A stretch of DNA of 11,775 bases from an uncultured Micavibrio sp. (GCA_913057885.1 CAJXOI010000010.1:1-11775), one strand, 5' to 3'. Numbered from the stretch's first letter, positions 1 to 6,830 are shown. Numbers and translations: made by a program. The notes: generated by a model not told the origin, from the letters alone.

Positions 1-1768
1 AGATCGGCGTGTGGGTCGAGGCCACAAACATATCGGACACAAAATCTTCGTCCTTTGTCGTCATGGCATTACGCCCCTTGCCACCGCGGCGTTGTGCTCG
101 ATAGGTATCAAGCGGCACGCGTTTGACATACCCCTGGTTCGTGATTGTCACAACCATATCCTCGCGTTGAATGAGGGATTCCATGTCGGCCTCAAACTCG
201 GCATCAATGATTTCTGTGCGACGCTCAAAACCAAATTTTTCTTTAACCTCTTCCAATTCCTCGACTAAAACGCCTAACAATTTCTCGCGGTCAGCAAGAA
301 CGGACAAGTGATAGGCAATTTCATCGGTGATTTCTTTCAGCTCATCACCAATTTTATCGCGCTCCAACCCTGTCAATTTATGCAGACGAAGATCCAAAAT
401 CGCCTTGGCCTGGATTTCGGACAATTGATATGTTCCGTCCTCATCAACAAAATACTCAGGGTCGTCGATCAATTCAATCATTGGGGCGACATCGTGCGCT
501 ACCCATCTCTTATTCATCAACCCTTCTTTGGCTGTGGCGGCGTCAGGAGCATTACGGATCAAGGCGATCACCTCGTCAATATTGGCAACGGCAACGCCAA
601 GACCGGCCAAAACATGCGCCCGATCCCGTGCCTTACCCAAATCAAAAATGGTGCGGCGTGTAATAACCTCTTCACGGAATTTCACAAATGCCTGAATAAA
701 ATCACGCAAGGTAAATGTGCGTGGGCGCCCATGATCCAACGCCAACATATTACACCCAAAGGATGTTTGCAGCGGCGTAAATTTATAAAGTTGGTTCAAC
801 ACAACTTCGCCATGCGCGTCTTTTTTCAATTCAATCACCATCCGCACGCCATCACGGTCGGACTCATCACGCAGGTCGGCGATCCCCTCAATTTGTTTTT
901 CACGATACAGCTCACCAATGCGTTCCATCAATCGCGCCTTATTCACCTGATATGGGATTTCATGCACAATAATCGCCTGACGCCCGTTTCTCATTTCTTC
1001 GAATGACGTCTTGGCCCGCATTTTCACAGACCCATTTCCCGTCATATAAGCAGACCGCAAGCCACTGCGGCCTAGAATCTGACCCCCGGTCGGGAAGTCC
1101 GGCCCCTTGATAATGTCGTTTAATTCCTCGATTGAAATTTCGGGGTTGTTCACATAGGCAACGCACCCATCAACAACCTCTGTCAAATTATGTGGCGGGA
1201 TGTTTGTCGCCATCCCCACGGCAATCCCCCCCGCTCCATTGACCAAAAGGTTTGGAATACGCGATGGAATAACGGATGGCTCCATCACAGATTCATCATA
1301 GTTCGGGACGAAATCAACAGTATCTTTTTCAATATCCATCAACAGGGCTTCGCCTGCCTTTTCCAACCGCGCCTCGGTATAACGCATCGCGGCGGGCGGG
1401 TCGCCATCCATTGACCCAAAATTCCCCTGCCCGTCCACCAATGGAACAGACATGGAAAAATCCTGCGCCATGCGCACCATGGAATCGTAAATGGCGGAGT
1501 CACCGTGCGGGTGATATTTACCCATCACATCCCCGACAACACGCGCGGATTTTTTATAAGGTTTTGTGGAATCATAACCGCCCTCTTTCATCGCATACAT
1601 AATGCGGCGGTGAACGGGTTTCAGGCCATCACGCGCATCCGGCAAGGCGCGGCTGACAATCACGCTCATCGCGTAATCCAGATACGACTTTTTCATCTCG
1701 TCTTCGAGGTAAATTGTCGGGAATTGCTCGCCACTTGGCGGGATTGCGTTATCGGTTTCGTCGGTCAT
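1..1768 (-). CDS. gyrA: DNA gyrase subunit A, 3' end beyond the window
   Basis: GyrA is the cleaving and rejoining subunit of DNA gyrase (GyrA2GyrB2), which introduces negative supercoils with ATP. 589 codons are visible and the frame is open to the left edge. My translation gives the N-terminal breakage-reunion domain with [10 protein letters not shown] at residues 86-95 and AMRYTEAR with catalytic Tyr130. It also has [15 protein letters not shown], and near the edge the GyrA box QRRGGKG at residues 559-565 (bases 74-94). That box separates GyrA from ParC and opens the C-terminal DNA-wrapping domain. The quinolone-determining positions equivalent to E. coli Ser83 and Asp87 are Ser91 and Asp95, so both are wild type. 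The ATG at 1768 is preceded by AAAGGAT, a good ribosome binding site. About 290 C-terminal residues should lie outside the window, judging from the usual length of 875-930. Identity is near certain. Confidence 0.97.
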   Translation of the reverse strand, partial: MTDETDNAIPPSGEQFPTIYLEDEMKKSYLDYAMSVIVSRALPDARDGLKPVHRRIMYAMKEGGYDSTKPYKKSARVVGDVMGKYHPHGDSAIYDSMVRMAQDFSMSVPLVDGQGNFGSMDGDPPAAMRYTEARLEKAGEALLMDIEKDTVDFVPNYDESVMEPSVIPSRIPNLLVNGAGGIAVGMATNIPPHNLTEVVDGCVAYVNNPEISIEELNDIIKGPDFPTGGQILGRSGLRSAYMTGNGSVKMRAKTSFEEMRNGRQAIIVHEIPYQVNKARLMERIGELYREKQIEGIADLRDESDRDGVRMVIELKKDAHGEVVLNQLYKFTPLQTSFGCNMLALDHGRPRTFTLRDFIQAFVKFREEVITRRTIFDLGKARDRAHVLAGLGVAVANIDEVIALIRNAPDAATAKEGLMNKRWVAHDVAPMIELIDDPEYFVDEDGTYQLSEIQAKAILDLRLHKLTGLERDKIGDELKEITDEIAYHLSVLADREKLLGVLVEELEEVKEKFGFERRTEIIDAEFEADMESLIQREDMVVTITNQGYVKRVPLDTYRAQRRGGKGRNAMTTKDEDFVSDMFVASTHTPI

Positions 1769-1795
1769 GGTTTATCCTTTAAAATTCAACATGAC

Positions 1796-1824
1796 AATAT
1801 ACCCCCTTAAAACGCTAAACACAA
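1796..1824 (-). promoter_or_regulatory. Candidate gyrA promoter
   Basis: On the minus strand TTGTGT (1819-1824) and TATATT (1796-1801) are 17 bases apart, 28 bases upstream of the gyrA ATG. The -10 matches 5 of 6 consensus bases; the -35 matches only the TTG. It lies in the 100-base gap that separates gyrA from the cysteine-protein cluster. The same gap holds two C5/G5 runs in inverted orientation (about 1802-1809 and 1851-1858). They could pair with one mismatch over a 40-base loop, but I give that no weight. Confidence 0.35.
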
Positions 1825-1868
1825 AGGTTTTCCGCCATTTTATACACAAATGAGGGGGATAAAAAAAC

Positions 1869-2567
1869 CTAGGGGCAATAAGGGGGTGTTTGTGTTAATT
1901 GATAGGTAAATGGGGTTCTGCTGATTAGCTCAACATTATCTTGATTAGAAATATTGATGACGGCGATATTTGCTGTCCACGTATCAAATCTGGATTGTAT
2001 CAAATCAAATAATTCCGCTTCTGTGGCAACACAATCTTGCGAAGCAAATAACCATTCTGCCAATTCAGGAATACTATTTGTGTCAGGCGGAGTATCTGAT
2101 AAGGGTGGCACAGTCGGCGTCACATCCCCTGCATCTGGTTCGATATATTGAAGAAAGCTAGGAAAGTACTCCGCGACAACTTCTCGTGCAATTTCTTCAT
2201 TGTTAGGCACATCTGAGCATGTGTTATTCTGCTCGCAAGCCCATCTTTGGTTCAGAAAAGTTTCGAGGTTAGCCAAAGCAGCCTCTGTAGTTTGGTCATC
2301 TATTGCGTTAATTGCTTCTCTATTTAAACGATTACCAATGTAGTTCCTTGAGGGCTCTGCCGTCATAGGAAGTAGCGGAAGAGCCAAATGACCTCCCCTC
2401 CCAGTTATCAAGTAATCATATCTTGCGTCAACAAGGATTTGATCAAACAAAAATTCAAATTCAGCAATAGTAAGAGATTGAGCGAAGGTACGCGCAAAAT
2501 TAAAGAGCTCTTCATCCTGAATAATTTCCTGAAAAACGTCGTTTTGTGCAAAACTAGGCGCGCTCAC
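1869..2567 (-). CDS. Exported cysteine-containing protein of unknown function, start displaced by a probable frameshift
   Basis: I do not recognise this family. The open frame from the GTG at 2567 gives 232 residues. They are acidic and helix-rich, with a Pro/Thr-rich linker at about residues 149-166 and four cysteines (111, 117, 179, 231) that could form disulfides outside the cytoplasm. GTG is probably not the true start. The same frame continues upstream through a hydrophobic stretch GAAVAIFTQVSAPSFAQ, a convincing signal peptide with an AFAQ-like cleavage site, but it has no ATG, GTG or TTG before a stop. An ATG at 2620-2622, overlapping the stop of the preceding gene by 8 bases, lies one frame off. 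Removing one base from the T5 or A4 run on the minus strand (plus 2601-2605 or 2595-2598) joins that ATG to the signal peptide. It is third in a minus-strand cluster after two four-cysteine proteins and probably shares their transcript. A T7 run after the stop (1861-1867) may help termination, though no stem is evident. Confidence 0.7.
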   Translation of the reverse strand: MSAPSFAQNDVFQEIIQDEELFNFARTFAQSLTIAEFEFLFDQILVDARYDYLITGRGGHLALPLLPMTAEPSRNYIGNRLNREAINAIDDQTTEAALANLETFLNQRWACEQNNTCSDVPNNEEIAREVVAEYFPSFLQYIEPDAGDVTPTVPPLSDTPPDTNSIPELAEWLFASQDCVATEAELFDLIQSRFDTWTANIAVINISNQDNVELISRTPFTYQLTQTPPYCP

Positions 2568-2614
2568 TTGCGTGAAAATTGCAACTGCGGCACCTTTTAT
2601 AAAAATTACTAATT

Positions 2615-3049
2615 TTACTCATTCGATTCATCTTTTCGTTTATTGGGGAAGAGGTAATCAAGCCATACACGGTATTTCATTTTATGAAATTCCGTATACC
2701 CATCTGGGCAATTATGTTTCTGGGCGTAGGTTTGCACTTCTTGGATTTTTTCCCTGCACTGATATTCGATATTTTCAGAAGTGAAATAACCACTATTCCT
2801 AACCTGAAGAAACGCTTTATCTTTGTAACAATTTTCAAGAGCTCTATTATCTCCGATGAGAGCACATGGATATGGATTGCCGATCTCATCAAGTTTTTTT
2901 GCAGGCACAAAATACTCATAATGCTTAGAGAGAATTTCCTGCGTTTCTTGTTTTAAAAATAGTTGAGGTAAAAGCTCTCTGGTTTTATCAATATGCGCCC
3001 ATCCAGTCAGCGCAATCAAAGCTATAACAATTAAGAAAATTTTTGTCAT
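2615..3049 (-). CDS. Small four-cysteine exported or membrane-anchored protein, paralogue of its upstream neighbour
   Basis: 144 residues, family not recognised. I chose the ATG at 3049, which follows the stop of the upstream gene after one base and is coupled to it. It opens directly into a signal or anchor sequence, MTKIFLIVIALIALTGWAH. The longer reading from 3151 would overlap the neighbour by about 100 bases and put a charged stretch before the signal. The mature part has Cys62, Cys74, Cys98 and Cys114, with the motifs GNPYPCA (58-64) and YAQKHNCP (108-115) and a Trp/Tyr-rich tail WLDYLFP. From GNPYPCA onward it aligns without gaps to the neighbour at 3051-3458, about 29 of 81 positions identical by eye. 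The cysteine spacing (12, 24, 16) is identical, which implies two conserved disulfides in the periplasm. No clear signal peptidase site is visible, so it may stay anchored in the inner membrane. Confidence 0.8.
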   Translation of the reverse strand: MTKIFLIVIALIALTGWAHIDKTRELLPQLFLKQETQEILSKHYEYFVPAKKLDEIGNPYPCALIGDNRALENCYKDKAFLQVRNSGYFTSENIEYQCREKIQEVQTYAQKHNCPDGYTEFHKMKYRVWLDYLFPNKRKDESNE

Positions 3050-3050
3050 T

Positions 3051-3458
3051 TTATTCTGCTTTTTGCCCTGGATATAACATTTCAAGCCATAGATTTCGAC
3101 GCATTGTAATAAAATCAACATAATCCTTAGGACAATTATGTCTTTGGGCATATTCTTTTAGAGAATCTAAATATTTATCGCATTTTTCATCTAATTCAGC
3201 ATGGCTGTATTTTTGACCAGCACGCAGTAATAGTTCTGCCTGAGAATAGGAACAAGCTTCCAATATTGTCTCGACGCCATTAATTGCACAAGGATATGGA
3301 TTACCCTCCGCATCAAAATTTTCGCCAGTTTTTTTGTAATGATTATTCAAATTGTCTAAGTATAAGGCCCACCAACCATCATTTACCTTCTCCTCCGCCA
3401 TGACGGGCATGGAAAAAACACTTAAAAACGAAACAACCAAAGGGATATGATATATCAT
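3051..3458 (-). CDS. Small four-cysteine exported protein, first gene of the cluster
   Basis: 135 residues, family not recognised. The N-terminus MIYHIPLVVSFLSVFSMPVMA is a typical Sec signal peptide with a plausible PVMA cleavage site before EEK. The mature domain carries GNPYPCA (52-58) and YAQRHNCP (103-110), with cysteines at 57, 69, 93 and 109. Their spacing is exactly that of the next gene, so the two arose by tandem duplication. The domain is acidic, rich in Trp and Tyr, and ends in an amphipathic stretch NLWLEMLYP. The stop codon is one base from the start of the downstream paralogue, indicating translational coupling. The ribosome binding site is weak (only TAAG near the ATG at 3458). 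A candidate promoter lies just upstream and a terminator of the preceding unit lies just beyond it, so this is the first gene of its own transcript. Disulfide-stabilised periplasmic protein is an inference from the signal and cysteines. Confidence 0.82.
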   Translation of the reverse strand: MIYHIPLVVSFLSVFSMPVMAEEKVNDGWWALYLDNLNNHYKKTGENFDAEGNPYPCAINGVETILEACSYSQAELLLRAGQKYSHAELDEKCDKYLDSLKEYAQRHNCPKDYVDFITMRRNLWLEMLYPGQKAE

Positions 3459-3464
3459 AAACTT

Positions 3465-3494
3465 ACTTTACTCGCTTGGTTGCTAAAAAGTCAA
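3465..3494 (-). promoter_or_regulatory. Candidate promoter of the cysteine-protein cluster
   Basis: Minus-strand TTGACT (3489-3494) and TAAAGT (3465-3470) are 18 bases apart. They sit directly between the terminator at 3505-3532 and the ATG at 3458. The -35 matches 5 of 6 and the -10 matches 4 of 6 consensus bases. The expected transcript start falls almost at the ATG, so the leader would be very short, in keeping with the weak ribosome binding site. Confidence 0.45.
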
Positions 3495-3504
3495 TTTCAC
3501 CCAT

Positions 3505-3532
3505 AAAAAAACCGCCCGTATGGGCGGCTTTT
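3505..3532 (-). terminator. Rho-independent terminator after the acidic lipoprotein gene
   Basis: A perfect six-pair GC stem, CCGCCC (3512-3517) and GGGCGG (3522-3527), encloses a four-base loop. On the minus strand it is followed by seven T (plus A at 3505-3511), and on the plus strand by four T (3529-3532). It lies 22 bases past the stop of the lipoprotein gene at 3555 and insulates the cysteine-protein cluster. The clear orientation is minus, but it could also work in reverse. Confidence 0.9.
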
Positions 3533-3554
3533 AGACTGTTTTTATAAAAGCTGA

Positions 3555-3866
3555 TTAGTTTTGTGTTTCTTCCACTTCAACTTCGCCTTCAACTTCACCA
3601 GCAGCAGGTTCAATCGCGGCTTCTTCGTTAATCACTTCTTCAACCGCAGCTTGATAAGATTCTTCAGCCTGCGCCTGAGCTTCGGCAGCGAATTCTTCTG
3701 CTGATTGAGCAGCGTCTTCAAATGCGTTTTGTGTTTCGCTCATCAAAACTTCAGTCGAACCTTCGATGTCAGACAAAATGTTTGTATTGTTTTCTGATGC
3801 TTCTTCGCCACATGCAGCAAGACCAAGTGTTGCAACAGCAGCCAATGTCAAAAATGTTTTGTTCAT
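3555..3866 (-). CDS. Small acidic lipoprotein of unknown function
   Basis: 103 residues. The start is the ATG at 3866. An AGGAG ribosome binding site sits about 9 bases before it, and is only 1 base from the in-frame ATG at 3872, which makes the earlier starts unlikely. The N-terminus MNKTFLTLAAVATLGLAAC is a lipoprotein signal with lipobox LAAC, so Cys19 should be lipidated after cleavage by signal peptidase II. It is followed by GEE, with no Asp at +2 to hold it in the inner membrane, so outer-membrane sorting is likely. The mature part is almost entirely Glu, Ala, Gln and Val with a helical stretch at about 50-80, then a Glu/Val-rich tail; there are no catalytic motifs. It could be a structural or coiled-coil envelope protein, or a low-complexity lipoprotein. 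It is a single-gene unit, closed by the terminator at 3505-3532. A TTGACT box at 3922-3927 may be its -35, but I find no good -10. Confidence 0.85.
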   Translation of the reverse strand: MNKTFLTLAAVATLGLAACGEEASENNTNILSDIEGSTEVLMSETQNAFEDAAQSAEEFAAEAQAQAEESYQAAVEEVINEEAAIEPAAGEVEGEVEVEETQN

Positions 3867-3932
3867 AACCATACTCCTTATCAATAGTTATGCGTCTTTA
3901 ATTGCATAATTATTCATTAAAAGTCAAATAAA

Positions 3933-5255
3933 TTATGATCGACCGATTGAATAGTAAGTGAACCCGTTATCGCGCATCTCTGTGGGGTCATAAATATTAC
4001 GCCCATCAAAAATCACAGGTGCCTTGAGAGAAGACTTGACCAAATCAAGGTTGGCGGCGCGGAATGATTTCCACTCCGTCACAATAATGAGGGCGTCTGC
4101 ATCGTTCAGTGCTTCATCACGATGGTCGGTTAAAACAAGATCATCACGCTGCCCATAGATACGTGCACATTCTCCCATCGCTTCGGGGTCATAGGCTCTT
4201 ACTTTCGCATTTTTTTTCCATAGTTCTTCCATAATAACGCGGGATGGGGCTTCACGCATATCATCAGTGTTGGGTTTAAAGGCCAACCCCCATACGGCGA
4301 GTGTTTTGCCTGATAAATCATCCCCGAAATGATTAACAATCTTTTCAACCAAGACATGTTTTTGGTTTTCATTGACCGCCTCTACCGCCTCGATAATTTT
4401 GGCGGGAAAATCATGTTTTTTAGCAGTTGATGACAAGGCCTTTACATCCTTTGGAAAACACGACCCGCCATATCCAACACCAGGGTAAATAAAGTGGTAT
4501 CCAATCCGTTCATCAGACCCGATCCCGATACGGACATTTTCGATGTCCGCGCCTACACGTTCGGCAATATTCGCCATTTCATTCATAAAGGAAATTTTAG
4601 TCGCCAACATGGCATTCGCAGCATATTTTGTTAGCTCCGCCGACCGAATATCCATTTTGACCAGACGGTCGTTACGACGATTAAACGGGGCATAAATATC
4701 CTCCAATAATTCTTCCGCCCGCGGATGATCAAACCCAATAACAATACGATCCGGTTTTTCAAAGTCATTAATAGCCGCCCCTTCCTTTAAAAATTCAGGG
4801 TTTGACGCCACATAAAATTCAATATTTTCACCACGTTCGTCCAGCGCGGACCGAACTGTCTGTTTAACCAAATCCGCACTACCTACAGGGACGGTAGATT
4901 TCGTAATAATAAGTTTTGGTCTCGTCATGGATTGACCAATAGTATTGGCCACGGCTTTTACCGCAGACAAATCCGCTGATCCATCCTCGTCAGGCGGTGT
5001 TCCAACGGCAATAAAAATCACATCTGCAAAATCAATTGCATCCTGAGCATTGGTAGTAAAGGAAATGCGTTTTTCATCAAGGTTGGCAATAATCTTTTTC
5101 TTTAGGCCTGGCTCATAAATTGGAATAACACCGTTTTTAAGACCTTCAACTTTGGCCTCATCAAGATCCACGCACATCACTTCATGCCCCACATCGGCCA
5201 AACACGCCCCCGTCACAAGACCAACATAGCCGGATCCAAAAATTGTAAGTTTCAT
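3933..5255 (-). CDS. ugd: UDP-glucose 6-dehydrogenase
   Basis: Oxidises UDP-glucose to UDP-glucuronate with two NAD+, in the cytoplasm, supplying uronic acids for capsule, exopolysaccharide or lipopolysaccharide sugars. The 440 residues match the family's usual length. The N-terminal Rossmann domain has [10 protein letters not shown] (7-16), [10 protein letters not shown] (83-92) and STVPVG (120-125). [10 protein letters not shown] (152-161) and ELTKYAANA with Lys210 follow. The catalytic nucleophile is Cys266 in [10 protein letters not shown] (261-270). The C-terminal UDP-binding domain has [17 protein letters not shown] (322-338). All key residues are present. The ATG at 5255 follows AGGGGGA by about 9 bases. 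Other members of the UDP-glucose/GDP-mannose dehydrogenase family are less likely because the sequence follows the bacterial Ugd pattern throughout. No glycosyltransferase or capsule genes are adjacent, so its end product cannot be inferred. Translation may be affected by the hairpin over its ribosome binding site. Confidence 0.96.
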   Translation of the reverse strand: MKLTIFGSGYVGLVTGACLADVGHEVMCVDLDEAKVEGLKNGVIPIYEPGLKKKIIANLDEKRISFTTNAQDAIDFADVIFIAVGTPPDEDGSADLSAVKAVANTIGQSMTRPKLIITKSTVPVGSADLVKQTVRSALDERGENIEFYVASNPEFLKEGAAINDFEKPDRIVIGFDHPRAEELLEDIYAPFNRRNDRLVKMDIRSAELTKYAANAMLATKISFMNEMANIAERVGADIENVRIGIGSDERIGYHFIYPGVGYGGSCFPKDVKALSSTAKKHDFPAKIIEAVEAVNENQKHVLVEKIVNHFGDDLSGKTLAVWGLAFKPNTDDMREAPSRVIMEELWKKNAKVRAYDPEAMGECARIYGQRDDLVLTDHRDEALNDADALIIVTEWKSFRAANLDLVKSSLKAPVIFDGRNIYDPTEMRDNGFTYYSIGRS

Positions 5256-5289
5256 AAATAAAAATCCCCCTAAAGTTATTCTTTAAGGG
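5256..5289 (-). promoter_or_regulatory. Hairpin and T-rich run overlapping the ugd ribosome binding site
   Basis: On the minus strand CCCTTAAAG (5281-5289), loop AATAA (5276-5280) and CTTTAGGGG (5267-5275) form a nine-pair stem with one G-U pair. ATTTTTATTT and the ugd ATG follow. The 3' arm contains most of the ugd ribosome binding site AGGGGG. The same element has the form of an intrinsic terminator for the transpeptidase gene that ends at 5326. It may therefore end or silence read-through messages, while transcripts starting inside the stem would leave the site free. The structure is seen; the role is inferred. Confidence 0.55.
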
Positions 5290-5290
5290 C

Positions 5291-5318
5291 ATATTAGAGA
5301 CTCTTTAAAAAAGGTCAC
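5291..5318 (-). promoter_or_regulatory. Candidate ugd promoter
   Basis: Minus-strand GTGACC (5313-5318) and TAATAT (5291-5296) are 16 bases apart, each matching 4 of 6 consensus bases. Initiation about 7 bases downstream would fall inside the 5' arm of the hairpin at 5267-5289. That message would lack the arm that covers the ugd ribosome binding site. Support is moderate to weak. Confidence 0.35.
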
Positions 5319-5325
5319 GCGGTTT

Positions 5326-6124
5326 TTAAAAGGTTGGGCGTGGCCCGCGCGCAGCAAGGGCGCTTTCTCTGGCGATTGACGCGGCAACATCGGTACGGCT
5401 CATCACATGTGCTTGATCATATCGCATACCTGGCACCAATAAACCATGGCGATGCGCCAACAAGGGTGATTTACCCGCCGGACTATCTGTTGGCCCGGGT
5501 GCAATGCGAACATAAGTATACAGATGTTCCGCGTGTTGATTAAACATTCGAAAACATCCGGATGATGCATTCGTCCCGATTGTATCCGGACGATTTGTTC
5601 CATGCGCCCTTAACAGTGAATCCGCACCATTATTCTTATAAAAATATACTGCATGGGTTCCCAATGGGTTATTGGGATGTCCACCAGCAACAGGACGCAG
5701 TGACGGATCACGCGCCATCATATTGGGTGTCGGTGTCCATGTTGGATTACGTGATTTCCGGGCAACGTAAAGGCCGCTATAATCCGCATCAATGCCTTGG
5801 CGCCCCCAATGCGATGGGATATTCCGTCGCCATACCGTCATATCGAATATGATAAAGTTTAAATCCCTCAAAATTCACAATGATCGTGCCTGGGCGTTCA
5901 TAACCATCGTAAGGCATAACTCGCATCTCAAGTTGTCCTGGATCGATAAGAGGCGCATTGGGAGCCGCCTGTGTTTCCGTGAAATCTTTTACTGGGCGTG
6001 GCGGCACAGGAGAATAAGCGCCCGAAAGGCCATCAATGCCTCTCAAATCAGGCATTCCACCACTACTGCAGCCCGCAAGGGCACTTGCGCCCCCTAAAAC
6101 AAAAAATCGTCTTGAAATACTCAT
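5326..6124 (-). pseudogene. L,D-transpeptidase (YkuD family) lipoprotein, split by a one-base frameshift
   Basis: L,D-transpeptidases cross-link peptidoglycan stem peptides (3-3 links) or attach lipoproteins to it, in the periplasm. Two overlapping reading frames, 5789-6124 and 5326 to about 5871, together encode one 265-residue enzyme. The first gives the N-terminus with twin-arginine motif SRRFFVL (4-10) and lipobox LAGC with Cys19, suggesting Tat export and lipidation. It continues through TIIVNFEGFKLYHI and ATEYPIALG. The second continues as RQGIDADYSGLYVARKS and holds the catalytic motif HGTN (174-177 of the joined protein) and SSGCFRM with Cys190 as nucleophile. Removing one G from the G5 run (plus C at 5803-5807) joins them exactly, with no other damage. 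That argues for a sequencing homopolymer error or a very recent mutation. The ATG at 6124 has a good GAGGGGAT site and a near-consensus promoter. Family assignment is firm; whether it is functional is open. Confidence 0.9.
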
Positions 6125-6148
6125 TGTTATCCCCTCAATTTAAAAAAG

Positions 6149-6177
6149 ATAATACAACTAATTTAAAATTATGTCAA
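6149..6177 (-). promoter_or_regulatory. Strong sigma70-type promoter of the L,D-transpeptidase gene
   Basis: Minus-strand TTGACA (6172-6177), exactly the consensus, and TATTAT (6149-6154), 5 of 6, are separated by the ideal 17 bases in an AT-rich stretch. The predicted start leaves a leader of roughly 20 bases containing the GAGGGGAT ribosome binding site (about 6130-6137). The promoter begins 8 bases past the stop of the upstream small membrane protein gene, so the transpeptidase is transcribed independently. Confidence 0.75.
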
Positions 6178-6185
6178 TTTAAATT

Positions 6186-6446
6186 TTAGGGGCGAATAAT
6201 TGCACCTTGACGAACAGTGCATAATAAGTCGCCATGTGCACATTCGCTTGGCTCGTTTTGGTCGTCTTTAGCATCAACTGTGTCCTGGATTTTATCTGTT
6301 GTTGATAAGATCACTGCAGTGGCAAGCATTGCAAGCATTGGCGCAGCATTTGCCACATAATAACTTCTAACTAAGTAACCGCCAACCCCTAATACAAGAC
6401 CTGCACTCATCGTTGCCATTGCCAATTCACTTGTGTTTTCTAACAT
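6186..6446 (-). CDS. Small membrane protein of unknown function
   Basis: 86 residues, family not recognised. I chose the ATG at 6446, which begins MLENTSELAMATM and lies about 8 bases after AAAGAG. The reading from 6479 would start inside the predicted promoter. Two hydrophobic segments, about residues 11-28 (ATMSAGLVLGVGGYLV) and 33-48 (ANAAPMLAMLATAVIL), are separated by a short RSYY turn and fit a helical hairpin in the inner membrane. An acidic tail, TDKIQDTVDAKDDQNEP, leads to a C-terminal pair CAHGDLLC that could form a disulfide or bind metal if periplasmic. It has its own candidate promoter and operator upstream, and the transpeptidase promoter follows directly, so it appears to be a single-gene unit. 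Gene call is likely from the signals around it; function unknown. Confidence 0.68.
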   Translation of the reverse strand: MLENTSELAMATMSAGLVLGVGGYLVRSYYVANAAPMLAMLATAVILSTTDKIQDTVDAKDDQNEPSECAHGDLLCTVRQGAIIRP

Positions 6447-6467
6447 GACGCACTCTTTTAATTGATT

Positions 6468-6495
6468 AAAATATATCAATACAATGATATATTTT
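6468..6495. promoter_or_regulatory. 11-base inverted repeat, possible operator
   Basis: AAAATATATCA (6468-6478) and TGATATATTTT (6485-6495) are perfect inverted copies separated by 6 bases. The repeat covers the -10 box and most of the spacer of the promoter at 6476-6504. This is where a dimeric repressor would block RNA polymerase. It is very AT-rich, so chance is a real alternative, although the TATATCA/TGATATA cores are not simple runs. Confidence 0.45.
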
Positions 6496-6504
6496 TTATG
6501 TCAA
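6476..6504 (-). promoter_or_regulatory. Candidate promoter of the small membrane protein gene
   Basis: Minus-strand TTGACA (6499-6504), full consensus, is followed after 17 bases by TATTGA (6476-6481), which matches only 3 of 6 bases. A perfect -35 with a weak -10 is typical of promoters that need or respond to a regulator. The inverted repeat at 6468-6495 overlaps it. It starts 26 bases past the EF-hand gene's stop. Confidence 0.5.
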
Positions 6505-6530
6505 CATTATTAAATGAAGCAGATATTCTC

Positions 6531-6830
6531 TCAGCGAGTGCGATAAGCTTCATGGGGCGACAAAAATCCATCCCCGTTGTCATCAAGCTCATTAAATTTT
6601 TGCAAGAATATACCTTGCATTGCATCCACCATCTGCCGAGCCTCCTCACTTGGGGGCAAGTCAGCCAATGCAGGAGGGGCATATGCATTCAGCCACTCTT
6701 CTTGTGAAATTAGACCATCACGGTTAGGATCATGCTGCTCTGAAAATTGTTTGGGTATATCTTGAGCATAGGCAAGTGTGCCCGCAAAACAAAAAAGTAA
6801 CCCTATTAAACAAATTATAAAAAATTTCAT
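6531..6830 (-). CDS. Exported EF-hand calcium-binding protein
   Basis: 99 residues. MKFFIICLIGLLFCFAGTLAYA is a Sec signal peptide with cleavage after AYA, leaving a mature protein of about 77 residues starting QDIPKQF. Two EF-hand loops are complete. DPNRDGLISQEE (34-45) and DDNGDGFLSPHE (82-93) each have Asp, Asn, Asp at positions 1, 3 and 5, Gly at 6 and Glu at 12. They are joined by a helical linker, so a paired Ca2+-binding unit in the periplasm is likely. It has no catalytic domain, so it would buffer Ca2+ or act as a calcium-responsive partner. The ATG at 6830 follows AAGGATTGG, an acceptable ribosome binding site. Small exported EF-hand proteins of this layout are common in proteobacteria and mostly uncharacterised. 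It lies 66 bases downstream of the putative hydrolase gene, and no clear promoter of its own is visible. Confidence 0.88.
   Translation of the reverse strand: MKFFIICLIGLLFCFAGTLAYAQDIPKQFSEQHDPNRDGLISQEEWLNAYAPPALADLPPSEEARQMVDAMQGIFLQKFNELDDNGDGFLSPHEAYRTR

Noticed and set aside
308..1006. Open frame of 232 codons on the plus strand
   Set aside because: Lies wholly antisense to gyrA, whose minus-strand translation is an unbroken match to the family; the plus product has no recognisable features.
1..1768. Topoisomerase IV subunit parC
   Set aside because: The GyrA box QRRGGKG at residues 559-565 is diagnostic of GyrA.
2684..2956. Hydrophobic 90-codon plus-strand frame
   Set aside because: Antisense to the four-cysteine gene at 2615-3049, which has a signal peptide and a clear paralogue; the hydrophobicity mirrors that gene's codons.
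3555..3680. Low-complexity Glu/Val/Ala repeats suggesting a tandem repeat tract
   Set aside because: Compositional bias of the acidic lipoprotein tail; no regular DNA repeat unit.
6330..6349. Short direct repeat of GCAAGCATT
   Set aside because: Only two copies within a coding region; it encodes a Met-Leu-Ala repeat in a hydrophobic helix and needs no other explanation.
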